The notes beneath the pieces are model-generated. The model was not told the DNA's origin, did no database searches, and saw only the letters and a program-made list of their open reading frames with translations. A stretch of DNA of 25,284 nt from Sulfidibacterium sp964473395 (lineage in GTDB: Bacteria; Bacteroidota; Bacteroidia; Bacteroidales; F082): NCBI GenBank assembly GCA_964473395.1, contig CAYYOW010000025.1, positions 1 through 25,284 on the forward strand, read 5' to 3'. The translations under genes and the position numbers were made by a program. Below, one piece after another: positions 16,089-23,590 of the stretch (within the stretch, counting starts at the first letter, position 1; the number at the start of each line of letters is the position of its first letter).

Positions 16089-18356
16089 ATGAAAAAATTT
16101 TCCTATCTGCTGGCAACCATTCTGTTCTTTAGTGGTTTTCAGTTAAAAGCGCATGAAGGTATGTGGATTCCCATGCTTCTGCAACAGAATTTTGCTGCAA
16201 TGCAACGCATGGGGTTAAAACTTACCCCCGAACAAATTTACAGTGTAAACCATTCCAGCCTGAAAGATGCCGTTGCCGGCCTCTCCAACAGTCCCAACCC
16301 CCAAGGCTTTTTCTGTACGTCGGAAATTGTTTCCGATCAGGGATTGTTGTTCACAAATCACCATTGCGGTTTTGAATCCGTTCAGGAACATAGCTCTGTG
16401 AAACACGACTATCTGAAGAATGGCTTTTGGGCCATGAGCAAAAAGGAGGAACTGCCCAACAAAGGACTGACGGCTTCCATTTTGGTGCGTATGGCCGATG
16501 TGAGCGACAGTATTGTTCCCTATCTTTCCGACACCATGAGTGAGCAGCAACGTACTTCCGTTGTCAGCCCCATCATCAGTCGGCTGAAAAAAGCCAATGC
16601 GGATAGTGGTAAATATAACGTGGTTATAAAACCTTATTTTGCAGGTAATAAATATTATATGCTGGTCTATATCGTTTACCGCGATGTCCGTTTGGTGGGT
16701 GCTCCGCCTTCTTCTATAGGAAAATTTGGTGGTGATACTGACAACTGGATGTGGCCACGCCAAACCGGTGATTTTACCATTTTCCGTATCTACACGGCTC
16801 CCGATGGTTCCCCCGCAACGTATTCCATAAAGAACATACCGTTGAAACCTAAATACCATCTTCCTATTTCTCTTGACGGTGTAAAAGAAGGTGACTTTGC
16901 CATGGTATGGGGCTTTCCTGGAAGAACCAACCGTTACATGACCGCCCCCGAACTGGAATTCAGAATGGAACATTATTTTCCGCCTTTGGTTGAAGCTTTC
17001 GGTAAAAAACTGGAAGTATGGAAAAAACACATGAATGCCAGTCCGGCAGTACAGCTCAAATATGCTTCCAATTATGCCATGATTGCCAACAGCTGGAAGT
17101 ATTTCATTGGTCAGATGAGAGGGGTTAAAAAGCAACATGTTATCGCTAAGAAAAAAACTTTTGATGAAACTTTTGCCAAATGGGTGAGCGAGAATCCCAA
17201 ACGCCAGGCCAAATACGGCGAAGCGTTAAAAGATATGACCGATGCTTTTGCTGCTGAATCGAAAACCATCGAACCGCTTATCTACGCCAGTATTACCGGC
17301 GCCCGGGGAGCTGAATTACTTAGTCTTGCACAGAAATTCAGTGGCTTGGAAGGAATGTTGAAACAGCTCAAAGAGACCAAAGGTAAAGAACAAAAAGCCA
17401 AAAAGCTTGAGCGGGTTAAAAAAATGGCTGCCACCCTTACCGGAAAACTCCAAAAGATGTACAAAGATTACGATATGGCCACCGACCGGGATGTTTTTGC
17501 CGCTATGACGAAAATGTATTTTGACAAAGTTCCGGAAAGTCTGCATCCGGCGTACCTTGACAAAATGGCAAAAAAGTATAAAAATAATTTCGATGCCTTT
17601 GCCAAATATGTTTTTGAGAAATCGCATTTTAGCACCGAAGCCAAAATCAGAGCTTTCCTTGCCAGCCCCACACTAAAAGGGATAAAAAAGGACCCTGCTT
17701 TCATCCTTTCACAAGCTTACATGGCCAAGCTGATGGCTGCCTCGTCAGGCTACCGTGCTGCCGCCGGAAAGTTAGCCGAAGGCAAAAGACTGTTTATGGA
17801 GGGTATTATGAAAATGCAGCCTGATAGAGTCTTTTATCCCGATGCAAACTCAACCCTACGTTACAGCTATGGCAAAGTGGAAGGTTATTACCCAAGAGAT
17901 GCTGTACACTATTTGTTCCAGTCTCATTTGTATGGCGTTATGCAAAAAGAAAATCCCAAAAATCCGGAATTTATCGTTCCCAAAAAGCTGAAAGAACTTT
18001 ACAAAACCAAAGATTACGGTCCTTATGGCCAGGATGGGAAACAGGATGTCGATTTTTTGACCACAAATGATATCACCGGCGGCAATTCAGGAAGCCCCGT
18101 TATCAATGGCAAAGGCGAGCTGATAGGGCTGGCTTTTGATGGTAACTGGGAAGCCATGAGCGGCGATATTGCATATATCCCCAAATTACAACGTACCATT
18201 GTGGTGGACATTCGTTATATTTTATTTGTTATTGATAAATATGCTGGTGACACCCGCCTGATTGACGAAATGACCATTCATAAAGCTATTCCGCAACCCG
18301 ACCATGTGGAAACAACTACTGCTGCAGCTGTTACTCCAGCAGCTCCTGTAAAATAA
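16089..18356 (+). CDS. S46-family dipeptidyl-peptidase, DPP7-like
   Basis: A 755-residue secreted serine peptidase. The ATG at 16089 gives a proper signal peptide (MKKFSYLLATILFFSGFQLKA); an upstream in-frame ATG at 16005 would add 28 residues with no export signal. The S46 catalytic elements are present: FTNHHCGF with His92 next to Cys, the stretch DTDNWMWPRQTGDF (216-229) that should hold the catalytic Asp, and GGNSGSP with Ser667. Eighteen residues after the Ser is Gly685 in LAFDGNWE; in this family Gly there goes with DPP7 (hydrophobic P1) and Arg with DPP11 (acidic P1), so DPP7-like specificity is predicted. Such enzymes release dipeptides in the periplasm for amino-acid-fermenting Bacteroidota. 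It has its own promoter box and a strong terminator. The C terminus is Thr/Ala/Pro-rich. Confidence 0.95.
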   Translation: MKKFSYLLATILFFSGFQLKAHEGMWIPMLLQQNFAAMQRMGLKLTPEQIYSVNHSSLKDAVAGLSNSPNPQGFFCTSEIVSDQGLLFTNHHCGFESVQEHSSVKHDYLKNGFWAMSKKEELPNKGLTASILVRMADVSDSIVPYLSDTMSEQQRTSVVSPIISRLKKANADSGKYNVVIKPYFAGNKYYMLVYIVYRDVRLVGAPPSSIGKFGGDTDNWMWPRQTGDFTIFRIYTAPDGSPATYSIKNIPLKPKYHLPISLDGVKEGDFAMVWGFPGRTNRYMTAPELEFRMEHYFPPLVEAFGKKLEVWKKHMNASPAVQLKYASNYAMIANSWKYFIGQMRGVKKQHVIAKKKTFDETFAKWVSENPKRQAKYGEALKDMTDAFAAESKTIEPLIYASITGARGAELLSLAQKFSGLEGMLKQLKETKGKEQKAKKLERVKKMAATLTGKLQKMYKDYDMATDRDVFAAMTKMYFDKVPESLHPAYLDKMAKKYKNNFDAFAKYVFEKSHFSTEAKIRAFLASPTLKGIKKDPAFILSQAYMAKLMAASSGYRAAAGKLAEGKRLFMEGIMKMQPDRVFYPDANSTLRYSYGKVEGYYPRDAVHYLFQSHLYGVMQKENPKNPEFIVPKKLKELYKTKDYGPYGQDGKQDVDFLTTNDITGGNSGSPVINGKGELIGLAFDGNWEAMSGDIAYIPKLQRTIVVDIRYILFVIDKYAGDTRLIDEMTIHKAIPQPDHVETTTAAAVTPAAPVK

Positions 18357-18399
18357 AAACAGAAATTTTCTGGCAGTAGATTTTTATTCTGCTTCTGCT

Positions 18400-18437
18400 A
18401 AACAGCCTTCCGGAACGAATTTCCGGGAGGCTGTTTT
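18400..18437 (+). terminator. Strong intrinsic terminator after the S46 peptidase
   Basis: AAACAGCCTTCCGGAA (18400-18415) pairs with TTCCGGGAGGCTGTTT (18421-18436) over a 5-base loop, a 16-bp stem with a single T-G wobble, running into TTTT. It lies 43 bases after the stop. The A/T flanks mean it may also act on transcripts of the minus-strand gene arriving from the right. Confidence 0.85.
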
Positions 18438-18469
18438 GATTTATGGTTTTTACCCGTTTACACCGCTTA

Positions 18470-18533
18470 CGGCGTTCACGCCGAAAGTAATGCACACTGG
18501 AATGAAGTTTAAAACAGGGCCGTTTTAAACGGC
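18470..18533. repeat. Two further GC-rich palindromes in the convergent spacer
   Basis: CGGCGT-TC-ACGCCG occupies 18470-18483 and GCCGTT-TTA-AACGGC occupies 18519-18533. The second sits 18 bases beyond the stop of the minus-strand gene and could serve as its terminator stem, followed on the minus strand only by a short CCTGTTTTAA. With the terminator at 18400 there are three perfect or near-perfect hairpins within 135 bases. Confidence 0.5.
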
Positions 18534-18550
18534 TATGTGTGTAACCTTTT

Positions 18551-19078
18551 CTATCGAATCATCACCCGCACAACGGGATTTGCTCCCTCAGGTACCCGGA
18601 TACTATATGTGTGTGTTATAGTGGCTCCGCTTTGAAACTGCATACCGATGTAATATGTAGCGATGTAATGGTTGTAAGGGTCTTCTTTGCTGTCGGTAGG
18701 GGGTGGGCATTTCTTAGTCTTATACGGAACTGCGATGGTCAGCGGGCGGGCATATAGTTTACCAGCTACGGCAGAAAAACCTCTTCCTGTGGCATTGACA
18801 AACTGAAAATGAGCCAGTGCATTATGGCCGATTTTGGTAAATACTTTGGAAGCCTCAGAAAAAATCTGTTGGTAATTGCCTCCGTTGTTAGTAATGGAAA
18901 CGGTAACCCGGTAATAATCTTCTCCTTTTCTGGTTTTCTTTTTGGCAACAATATAACTCGCCGAAATATCATTGATTTGTGTGGTTTTACCGGCTTGTAG
19001 TGTTACAAATTGCTGTGCTTCTACCTGCGTTCCGATAAAGAACAAGATGAGGAATAGTGATAAAGTAAATTTTTTCAT
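18551..19078 (-). CDS. Small secreted protein of unknown function
   Basis: A 175-residue protein beginning with a clear signal peptide (MKKFTLSLFLILFFIGTQVEA-Q). The mature part is rich in beta-type alternation (YYRVTVSITNNGG, ATYYIGMQFQSGATITHTYSIRV) and contains a basic KKKTRKGE segment near residues 46-53 and one CPPP motif near 124. It looks like a compact beta-sandwich, but I do not recognise a family and no active-site pattern is visible. A TATTTTTG box lies 53 bases upstream on the same strand. It converges with the S46 peptidase gene and is separated by 324 bases from the adaptor gene behind it, so it is probably transcribed alone. Confidence 0.8.
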   Translation of the reverse strand: MKKFTLSLFLILFFIGTQVEAQQFVTLQAGKTTQINDISASYIVAKKKTRKGEDYYRVTVSITNNGGNYQQIFSEASKVFTKIGHNALAHFQFVNATGRGFSAVAGKLYARPLTIAVPYKTKKCPPPTDSKEDPYNHYIATYYIGMQFQSGATITHTYSIRVPEGANPVVRVMIR

Positions 19079-19402
19079 AATAAGAGTAAATTAATAATGG
19101 GTTATTTAATGTCTGAAACTCAACTTTTTACAAAAATAATAAAAATCCTGAATTATTCAGATACTCTCAAATGGTTCCAGCAGCCACCCGAAACCTAACG
19201 CTTTTGGCTTCCTGCCCCGTATAGGCGTCCCCGCCTAAAGCAATACAAACTGAGACCTTTGCAAGGTGAAAGATGAGTTTTGTAAAGACCTCAACAGGAG
19301 TTTAAAGGCATTCGCCTTAATTGGTTATGTAGGATTACCCTGACGGCTCTTTCGTATCTTAGCCAAATATCCTGTATTTGGCCTCTTCCCCGGTACCTAT
19401 CC
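19079..19402. other. Spacer with small hairpins, possible dispersed-repeat remnant
   Basis: Besides the -7 box at 19131-19138, this 324-base gap holds TAGGCG-TCCC-CGCCTA (19222-19237) and ACCTT-TGC-AAGGT (19255-19267), neither followed by a T-run. The region around them (CCCGTATAGGCG, TTTGGCTAAGATACGAAAG on the minus strand) has the look of non-coding repeat or decayed mobile sequence common in Bacteroidota, but I cannot name an element. No supported reading frame is present. Confidence 0.35.
19131..19138 (-). promoter_or_regulatory. Bacteroidota-type -7 box (TATTTTTG, minus strand)
   Basis: The minus strand reads TATTTTTG from 19138 to 19131, an exact TAnnTTTG match 52 bases before the ATG at 19078. 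No TTTG -33 box is found at the usual spacing. Confidence 0.4.
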
Positions 19403-20653
19403 TTAATTTTTTTTCGGCAGCAGGTGTAATTTCCATTCTTCCGCTTCTTTGGGCTGATACAGATAGACTTCATCGCCTTTTCTCAATCCGGCACGGATTA
19501 CGATATCCTCATCGTTGCTTTTCCCGGTTTTAACCTGCTGTTTCCGGTGATTCATATATACGAAGCTGATAGAATCGTTGTTGTGGACACATTCAATGGG
19601 TACAAACAATGCTGAGTCGATGATCTCCGTTATAATTCGGTTTTTGGTGGTCATGGAAGGACGCAATACTGAGTCATGCCCGGCAAGCTGTATGATAACT
19701 TCAAAAACTTTGGCGTTTGAATTTTTCATTTGCTGACCCATATTGGCCACCTCCGTTACCATACCCGAAAATTTCTTGTCTGGAAAAGCATCCATACTTA
19801 CCAAGGCCTTTTGGCCTTTTTTCACTTTGCTGATGTCAATTTCGTTCACATAGGTACGGCTGTTCATCGCGCTCAGATCGGGCAGTATGGCCACCACGTT
19901 ATTCCATGTTGAGATTTGTGCACCCACGCCCTGCTTCTTTCCGTTCCAGCTTCTTTTGTAAATGACCATTCCGGCTTTGGGAGCATACACCACAAACTCG
20001 CTTCTAAGTTTTTTAAGCTCATTAAACTTCCTAACGGCTTTGTACAGTCCGGCTTCTACCTCTTTCATGTCGGCTTTGGCCTTTTCACTCCTCAACACGT
20101 AGTTACCTTTGGTTTGTTTATAAGTTCTTTCTGCCTTTTGTAGCTCTAGTTTCACCTGCCGCCGGGTGGCTGGTGGCTCGTAAATAGATTGATCTACAAC
20201 AATTTGCTTGTCTTCCAGCGAATATTTCAAATTGACCAATGCATCCCGGGCATCTCGCAGGGTCATAGCGGTATCCAGCTGTGTCTTCGTATATTGTGTA
20301 TGTAACTTTTCTACTTCCAGCTCCTGGTCTTTAATTTTATTTACCAGATCTGAGCGATCCAGATTGGCCACCCATTGTCCTGAATCCACAACAGTGCCGT
20401 CGGGGACAATCTTCTCAATACGGTATTGCCATATACGGGCATTACGCAGACTGGTGGGGTTAGGTCCTCGAATTTTCTCATTGCTTCGTGCCTCCAGTTC
20501 ACCGGTGGTAGTAACACTAATGACAAACTTTCCCGACTTTACTGCCACTTTTATCACCTGTTTTCCGGTGGCTGGCGGTCTGGAAAAGTACCAGATGAGT
20601 GCTATGAAAATCAAAGCGCCGACGATATAGAGAAAGCTCTTTTTCTGTTTCAT
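19403..20653 (-). CDS. Orphan HlyD-family periplasmic adaptor
   Basis: A 416-residue membrane fusion protein; the ATG at 20653 (MKQKKSFLYIVGALIFIALIWYF) is preferred over one 15 codons upstream because it places the membrane anchor at residues 7-23. The lipoyl-type first half (TTTGELEARSNEKIRGP and IEKIVPDGTVVDSGQWVANLD) is followed by a long coiled-coil region (about 100-218), a second half (VVYAPKAGMVIYKRSWNGKKQGVGAQIS), and the beta-barrel part with VNEIDISKVKKGQKALVSMDAFP. It belongs to the group of adaptors that work with ABC or other exporters together with an outer-membrane channel. No permease, ATPase or channel gene adjoins it, unlike the adaptor at 14791, to which it is only distantly similar. 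It is divergent from waaA. Confidence 0.9.
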   Translation of the reverse strand: MKQKKSFLYIVGALIFIALIWYFSRPPATGKQVIKVAVKSGKFVISVTTTGELEARSNEKIRGPNPTSLRNARIWQYRIEKIVPDGTVVDSGQWVANLDRSDLVNKIKDQELEVEKLHTQYTKTQLDTAMTLRDARDALVNLKYSLEDKQIVVDQSIYEPPATRRQVKLELQKAERTYKQTKGNYVLRSEKAKADMKEVEAGLYKAVRKFNELKKLRSEFVVYAPKAGMVIYKRSWNGKKQGVGAQISTWNNVVAILPDLSAMNSRTYVNEIDISKVKKGQKALVSMDAFPDKKFSGMVTEVANMGQQMKNSNAKVFEVIIQLAGHDSVLRPSMTTKNRIITEIIDSALFVPIECVHNNDSISFVYMNHRKQQVKTGKSNDEDIVIRAGLRKGDEVYLYQPKEAEEWKLHLLPKKN

Positions 20654-20731
20654 ATCTGTTGCAATTTTAATCTCCGAAAAAAAGGTAAATTTAAACAAAT
20701 AATTTTAGGGAAAATGCGTTATCTTTTCGCG

Positions 20732-20761
20732 TTGGAACAAATATTATTCTTATTATATTTG
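20732..20761 (+). promoter_or_regulatory. Promoter for waaA (TTGG ... TATATTTG)
   Basis: TATATTTG at 20754-20761 is an exact TAnnTTTG box. A TTGG at 20732-20735 lies 18 bases upstream, close to the 19-base spacing of the -33 TTTG box. The ATG at 20810 is 48 bases downstream, and the gene pair waaA-pepA has no other visible promoter. Confidence 0.55.
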
Positions 20762-20809
20762 CAAAACTAAAGGAAAAAATACAAATTCGAGGGATTTATA
20801 AAGGCAGGC

Positions 20810-22078
20810 ATGAGAGTATTTTATAATTTTTTTATCTATGGTTACTCTTTTCTAATAAGAATAGCCGCTCCTTTTAACCAGCAGGCACGTCAATGGATAG
20901 ATGGACAAAAAAATGGCTTTTCACATATGGAAAAAGCCGTCGGAGAAAATGAAAATATCGTCTGGTTTCATTGTGCCAGCCTTGGCGAGTTTGAGCAGGG
21001 ACGTCCTGTTATGGAGGCTTTCAGAGAGGCCTTTCCAGATTATAAAATTCTATTAACATTCTTTTCACCATCGGGTTATACGCTGAGAAAAAATTATCCG
21101 GGAGCTGATTATATTTTCTACCTTCCCATTGACAAACCGAAAAATGCACGGCGTTTTATTCGTATTTTTAAGCCGAAGCTGGTCGTATTCATTAAATACG
21201 AATATTGGTATAATTATATAAATGAACTCTCAAAAAATAAAATCCCACTTTTTTTTATTTCGGCCATTTTCCGTCAAAACCAGTATTTTTTCCGATATGG
21301 TGCTAATTGGTTCAGAAACCAACTGCAAAAGGTAACCTGGTTTCAGGTGCAGGATGAAATCTCTTCGGAACTTCTTAATAGCATACATGTCTTTCATAAT
21401 CAGGTGGGTGGAGATACTCGCTTCGACCGTGTGATGAAAGTAGCACATGAACCGGTTTCCCTTCCAGCAATTGAAAACTTTGCCGATGGCGCTGATCTGT
21501 TTATCTGCGGTAGTACCTGGCCCCCCGATGAAGATATCTTAAAGGATTATCTTACCCATGAAGAGGGAGTGAAAGTGATCCTTGCACCACATAAGATTGA
21601 TGCAGAACATATTGCCGAAATCCAAAATAAATTTAGAGATTATATCCCTGTTTTGTATTCTGAAACTTCCGAAAGTGTTCCTAATGGCTCACGTGTTTTG
21701 ATCATCAATACTTTAGGATTGCTTTCGCATCTATACCGTTACGGTAAACTGGCTTATGTGGGTGGTGGTTTTGGCGTAGGCATCCATAACCTTCCGGAAG
21801 CGGCAGTTTATGGCCTTCCGGTAATTTTCGGTCCGAACTACCAACGTTTTCGCGAAGCTCGCGATCTGCTGGAAAACGGAGGTGGTTTTACCATTAGCGA
21901 TAAGGGTAGTTTTCGCCGGACGGCTGATATGCTCCTGCACGATACGGAAAAATATGGACATGCTTCAAAAGCTTCTGCCGCCTACGTTCAAAAACAGGCA
22001 GGAGCTACTTACATAGCAATGGAGAGAATTAAAGAGTACCTTGTACAGCATAAAGAGAAATCAATTGGAAATTTATAA
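20810..22078 (+). CDS. waaA: 3-deoxy-D-manno-octulosonic acid (Kdo) transferase
   Basis: A 422-residue GT30-family glycosyltransferase that adds Kdo from CMP-Kdo to the lipid A precursor at the inner face of the inner membrane, an essential step of LPS assembly. The N terminus has a membrane-associating hydrophobic segment (FIYGYSFLIRIAAPF). The motif FHCASLGEFEQGRP carries Glu60, the equivalent of the catalytic base in this family. Later motifs: KYEYWYNYINEL, FFISAIFRQNQYFFR, FICGSTWPPDE, LAPHKIDAEH, and GGGFGVGIHNLPEAAVYGLP, which with GPNYQRFREA forms the donor site. Length matches the family. It is followed after 23 bases by the aminopeptidase gene on the same strand, probably one transcript ending at the terminator at 23553. 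Confidence 0.96.
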   Translation: MRVFYNFFIYGYSFLIRIAAPFNQQARQWIDGQKNGFSHMEKAVGENENIVWFHCASLGEFEQGRPVMEAFREAFPDYKILLTFFSPSGYTLRKNYPGADYIFYLPIDKPKNARRFIRIFKPKLVVFIKYEYWYNYINELSKNKIPLFFISAIFRQNQYFFRYGANWFRNQLQKVTWFQVQDEISSELLNSIHVFHNQVGGDTRFDRVMKVAHEPVSLPAIENFADGADLFICGSTWPPDEDILKDYLTHEEGVKVILAPHKIDAEHIAEIQNKFRDYIPVLYSETSESVPNGSRVLIINTLGLLSHLYRYGKLAYVGGGFGVGIHNLPEAAVYGLPVIFGPNYQRFREARDLLENGGGFTISDKGSFRRTADMLLHDTEKYGHASKASAAYVQKQAGATYIAMERIKEYLVQHKEKSIGNL

Positions 22079-22101
22079 TTATCAACCAAAACAATAGAAA
22101 T

Positions 22102-23538
22102 ATGAACACATTACTAAAAAAGGCATTGCGAAAGCCAACCGCAGCCGATACTGTTTTTCTGGTGAAAGATGGTAAAGATCTCGCTCATCTCGGTTTTACC
22201 GAAGATGAAATGAATTATATAAAAAGGCAACATCGTAATAACCATAACGTGGTGAATGTAAACCGGTACAGAAACATGCTAACGGTTGTTTTTGGCGAAT
22301 ATGTCGGAACGCGTTCCATCCGTAAAGAAGCCTATCGTATGCGGGGTGATGAAACTCAGCTACAGCTAAACAAAGCGCGTGTTGAACGCACTGTCGTGTT
22401 TAACGTTAATGCGGACAAAGAAGAGGTGTTGGCTTTTACGGAAGGGCTCCTGCTCGGGAACTATTCTTTTAACAAATACAAGAAAAGGGACAAAAAGAAA
22501 GACAACACACTGGAACAGGTGGACATCTATGATAACGATATTACAGAAGAAGAATTGGAAGAACTGCGCGTTGTGACGGATGCTGTTTTTGTTGCCCGTG
22601 ATTTTGTGAACGAACCGGTGGCTTATCTTAACGCTACAAAATTTGCCGAAGAGATGCAGGCTCTTGGTAAAATGACCAATGCCAAAGTGGAAGTCTTTAA
22701 CAAAAAGAAACTGGAAAGCCTGAAAATGGGCGGTCTGCTGGCGGTGAACCGTGGAAGTATTGATCCGCCCACGTTCACGGTTATCGAATGGAAACCCCAA
22801 AATGCCAAAAACAAAAAACCTTTTGTCTTTGTTGGGAAAGGTGTGGTTTACGATACGGGTGGGCTGAGCTTGAAACCCACCAGCTCTATGGATACCATGA
22901 AATGTGATATGGCCGGTGGTGCTGCTGTGGCTGGAGCCATGTATGCTATTGCCAGAGCCAAATTACCTATTTATGTAGTGGGTCTGGTACCGGCGACCGA
23001 CAACCGTCCCGATGGTAATGCTTATACGCCTGGCGACGTGATTACTATGCACGATGGTACCACCGTGGAAGTGCTGAATACTGATGCCGAAGGCCGTATG
23101 ATTCTTGCGGATGCCCTGAGTTATGCCAAAGAATATAACCCTGAGCTGGTGGTGGATATAGCCACGCTTACCGGCGCTGCTGCCCACGCCATTGGCCCAC
23201 AGGCTATCGTGGGTATGGAAGCCAAAGCCGATGATGACTTTGAACACCTCAAACGTATCGGCTCACTGACTCATGAGCGAATTATCGAGTTTCCGTTTTG
23301 GGATGAGTACAATGAATCGCTGAAATCGAAAATTGCCGACCTGAAAAATATCGGTGGGGCGGAAGCCGGTGCTATCACTGCTGGAAAATTCCTGGAGCAC
23401 TTCACCGACTACCCGTATATTCATCTTGATATTGCTGCACCCGCTTTCCTTGATAAAAGAGGTAGCTATCGTGGAGAAGGTGGTACCGGTGTGGGTGTTC
23501 GGTTGTTTTATAATTTCATTAAATCAAAAGCCGAATAG
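22102..23538 (+). CDS. pepA: Leucyl aminopeptidase, M17 family (PepA-like)
   Basis: A 478-residue cytosolic metallo-aminopeptidase that trims N-terminal residues from peptides. The two-metal site is complete and spaced exactly as in E. coli PepA: Lys246, Asp251 (KGVVYDTGG), Asp269 (MKCDMAGG), Asp328 and Glu330 (NTDAEGR), with the catalytic Lys258 (LSLKP) and Arg332. The N-terminal 170 residues are the variable macrodomain-like part, with a charged KYKKRDKKKDN stretch. There is no signal peptide. It follows waaA by 23 bases and is closed by a perfect terminator. Together with the exported dipeptidyl-peptidases nearby, it would complete degradation of imported dipeptides; this link is inferred. 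Confidence 0.96.
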   Translation: MNTLLKKALRKPTAADTVFLVKDGKDLAHLGFTEDEMNYIKRQHRNNHNVVNVNRYRNMLTVVFGEYVGTRSIRKEAYRMRGDETQLQLNKARVERTVVFNVNADKEEVLAFTEGLLLGNYSFNKYKKRDKKKDNTLEQVDIYDNDITEEELEELRVVTDAVFVARDFVNEPVAYLNATKFAEEMQALGKMTNAKVEVFNKKKLESLKMGGLLAVNRGSIDPPTFTVIEWKPQNAKNKKPFVFVGKGVVYDTGGLSLKPTSSMDTMKCDMAGGAAVAGAMYAIARAKLPIYVVGLVPATDNRPDGNAYTPGDVITMHDGTTVEVLNTDAEGRMILADALSYAKEYNPELVVDIATLTGAAAHAIGPQAIVGMEAKADDDFEHLKRIGSLTHERIIEFPFWDEYNESLKSKIADLKNIGGAEAGAITAGKFLEHFTDYPYIHLDIAAPAFLDKRGSYRGEGGTGVGVRLFYNFIKSKAE

Positions 23539-23552
23539 TACAGGCTGATACG

Positions 23553-23589
23553 CATAAAAAAAGCTTCCCATCGGGAAGCTTTTTTTATG
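23553..23589. terminator. Bidirectional intrinsic terminator between convergent genes
   Basis: CAT plus seven A then GCTTCCC (23553-23569), loop ATC, GGGAAGC then seven T plus ATG (23573-23589): a perfect 17-bp stem with a 3-base loop. The A-run and T-run make it work in both directions, for pepA on the plus strand and for the S9 peptidase on the minus strand, whose stop codon begins 2 bases away. Confidence 0.95.
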
Positions 23590-23590
23590 G

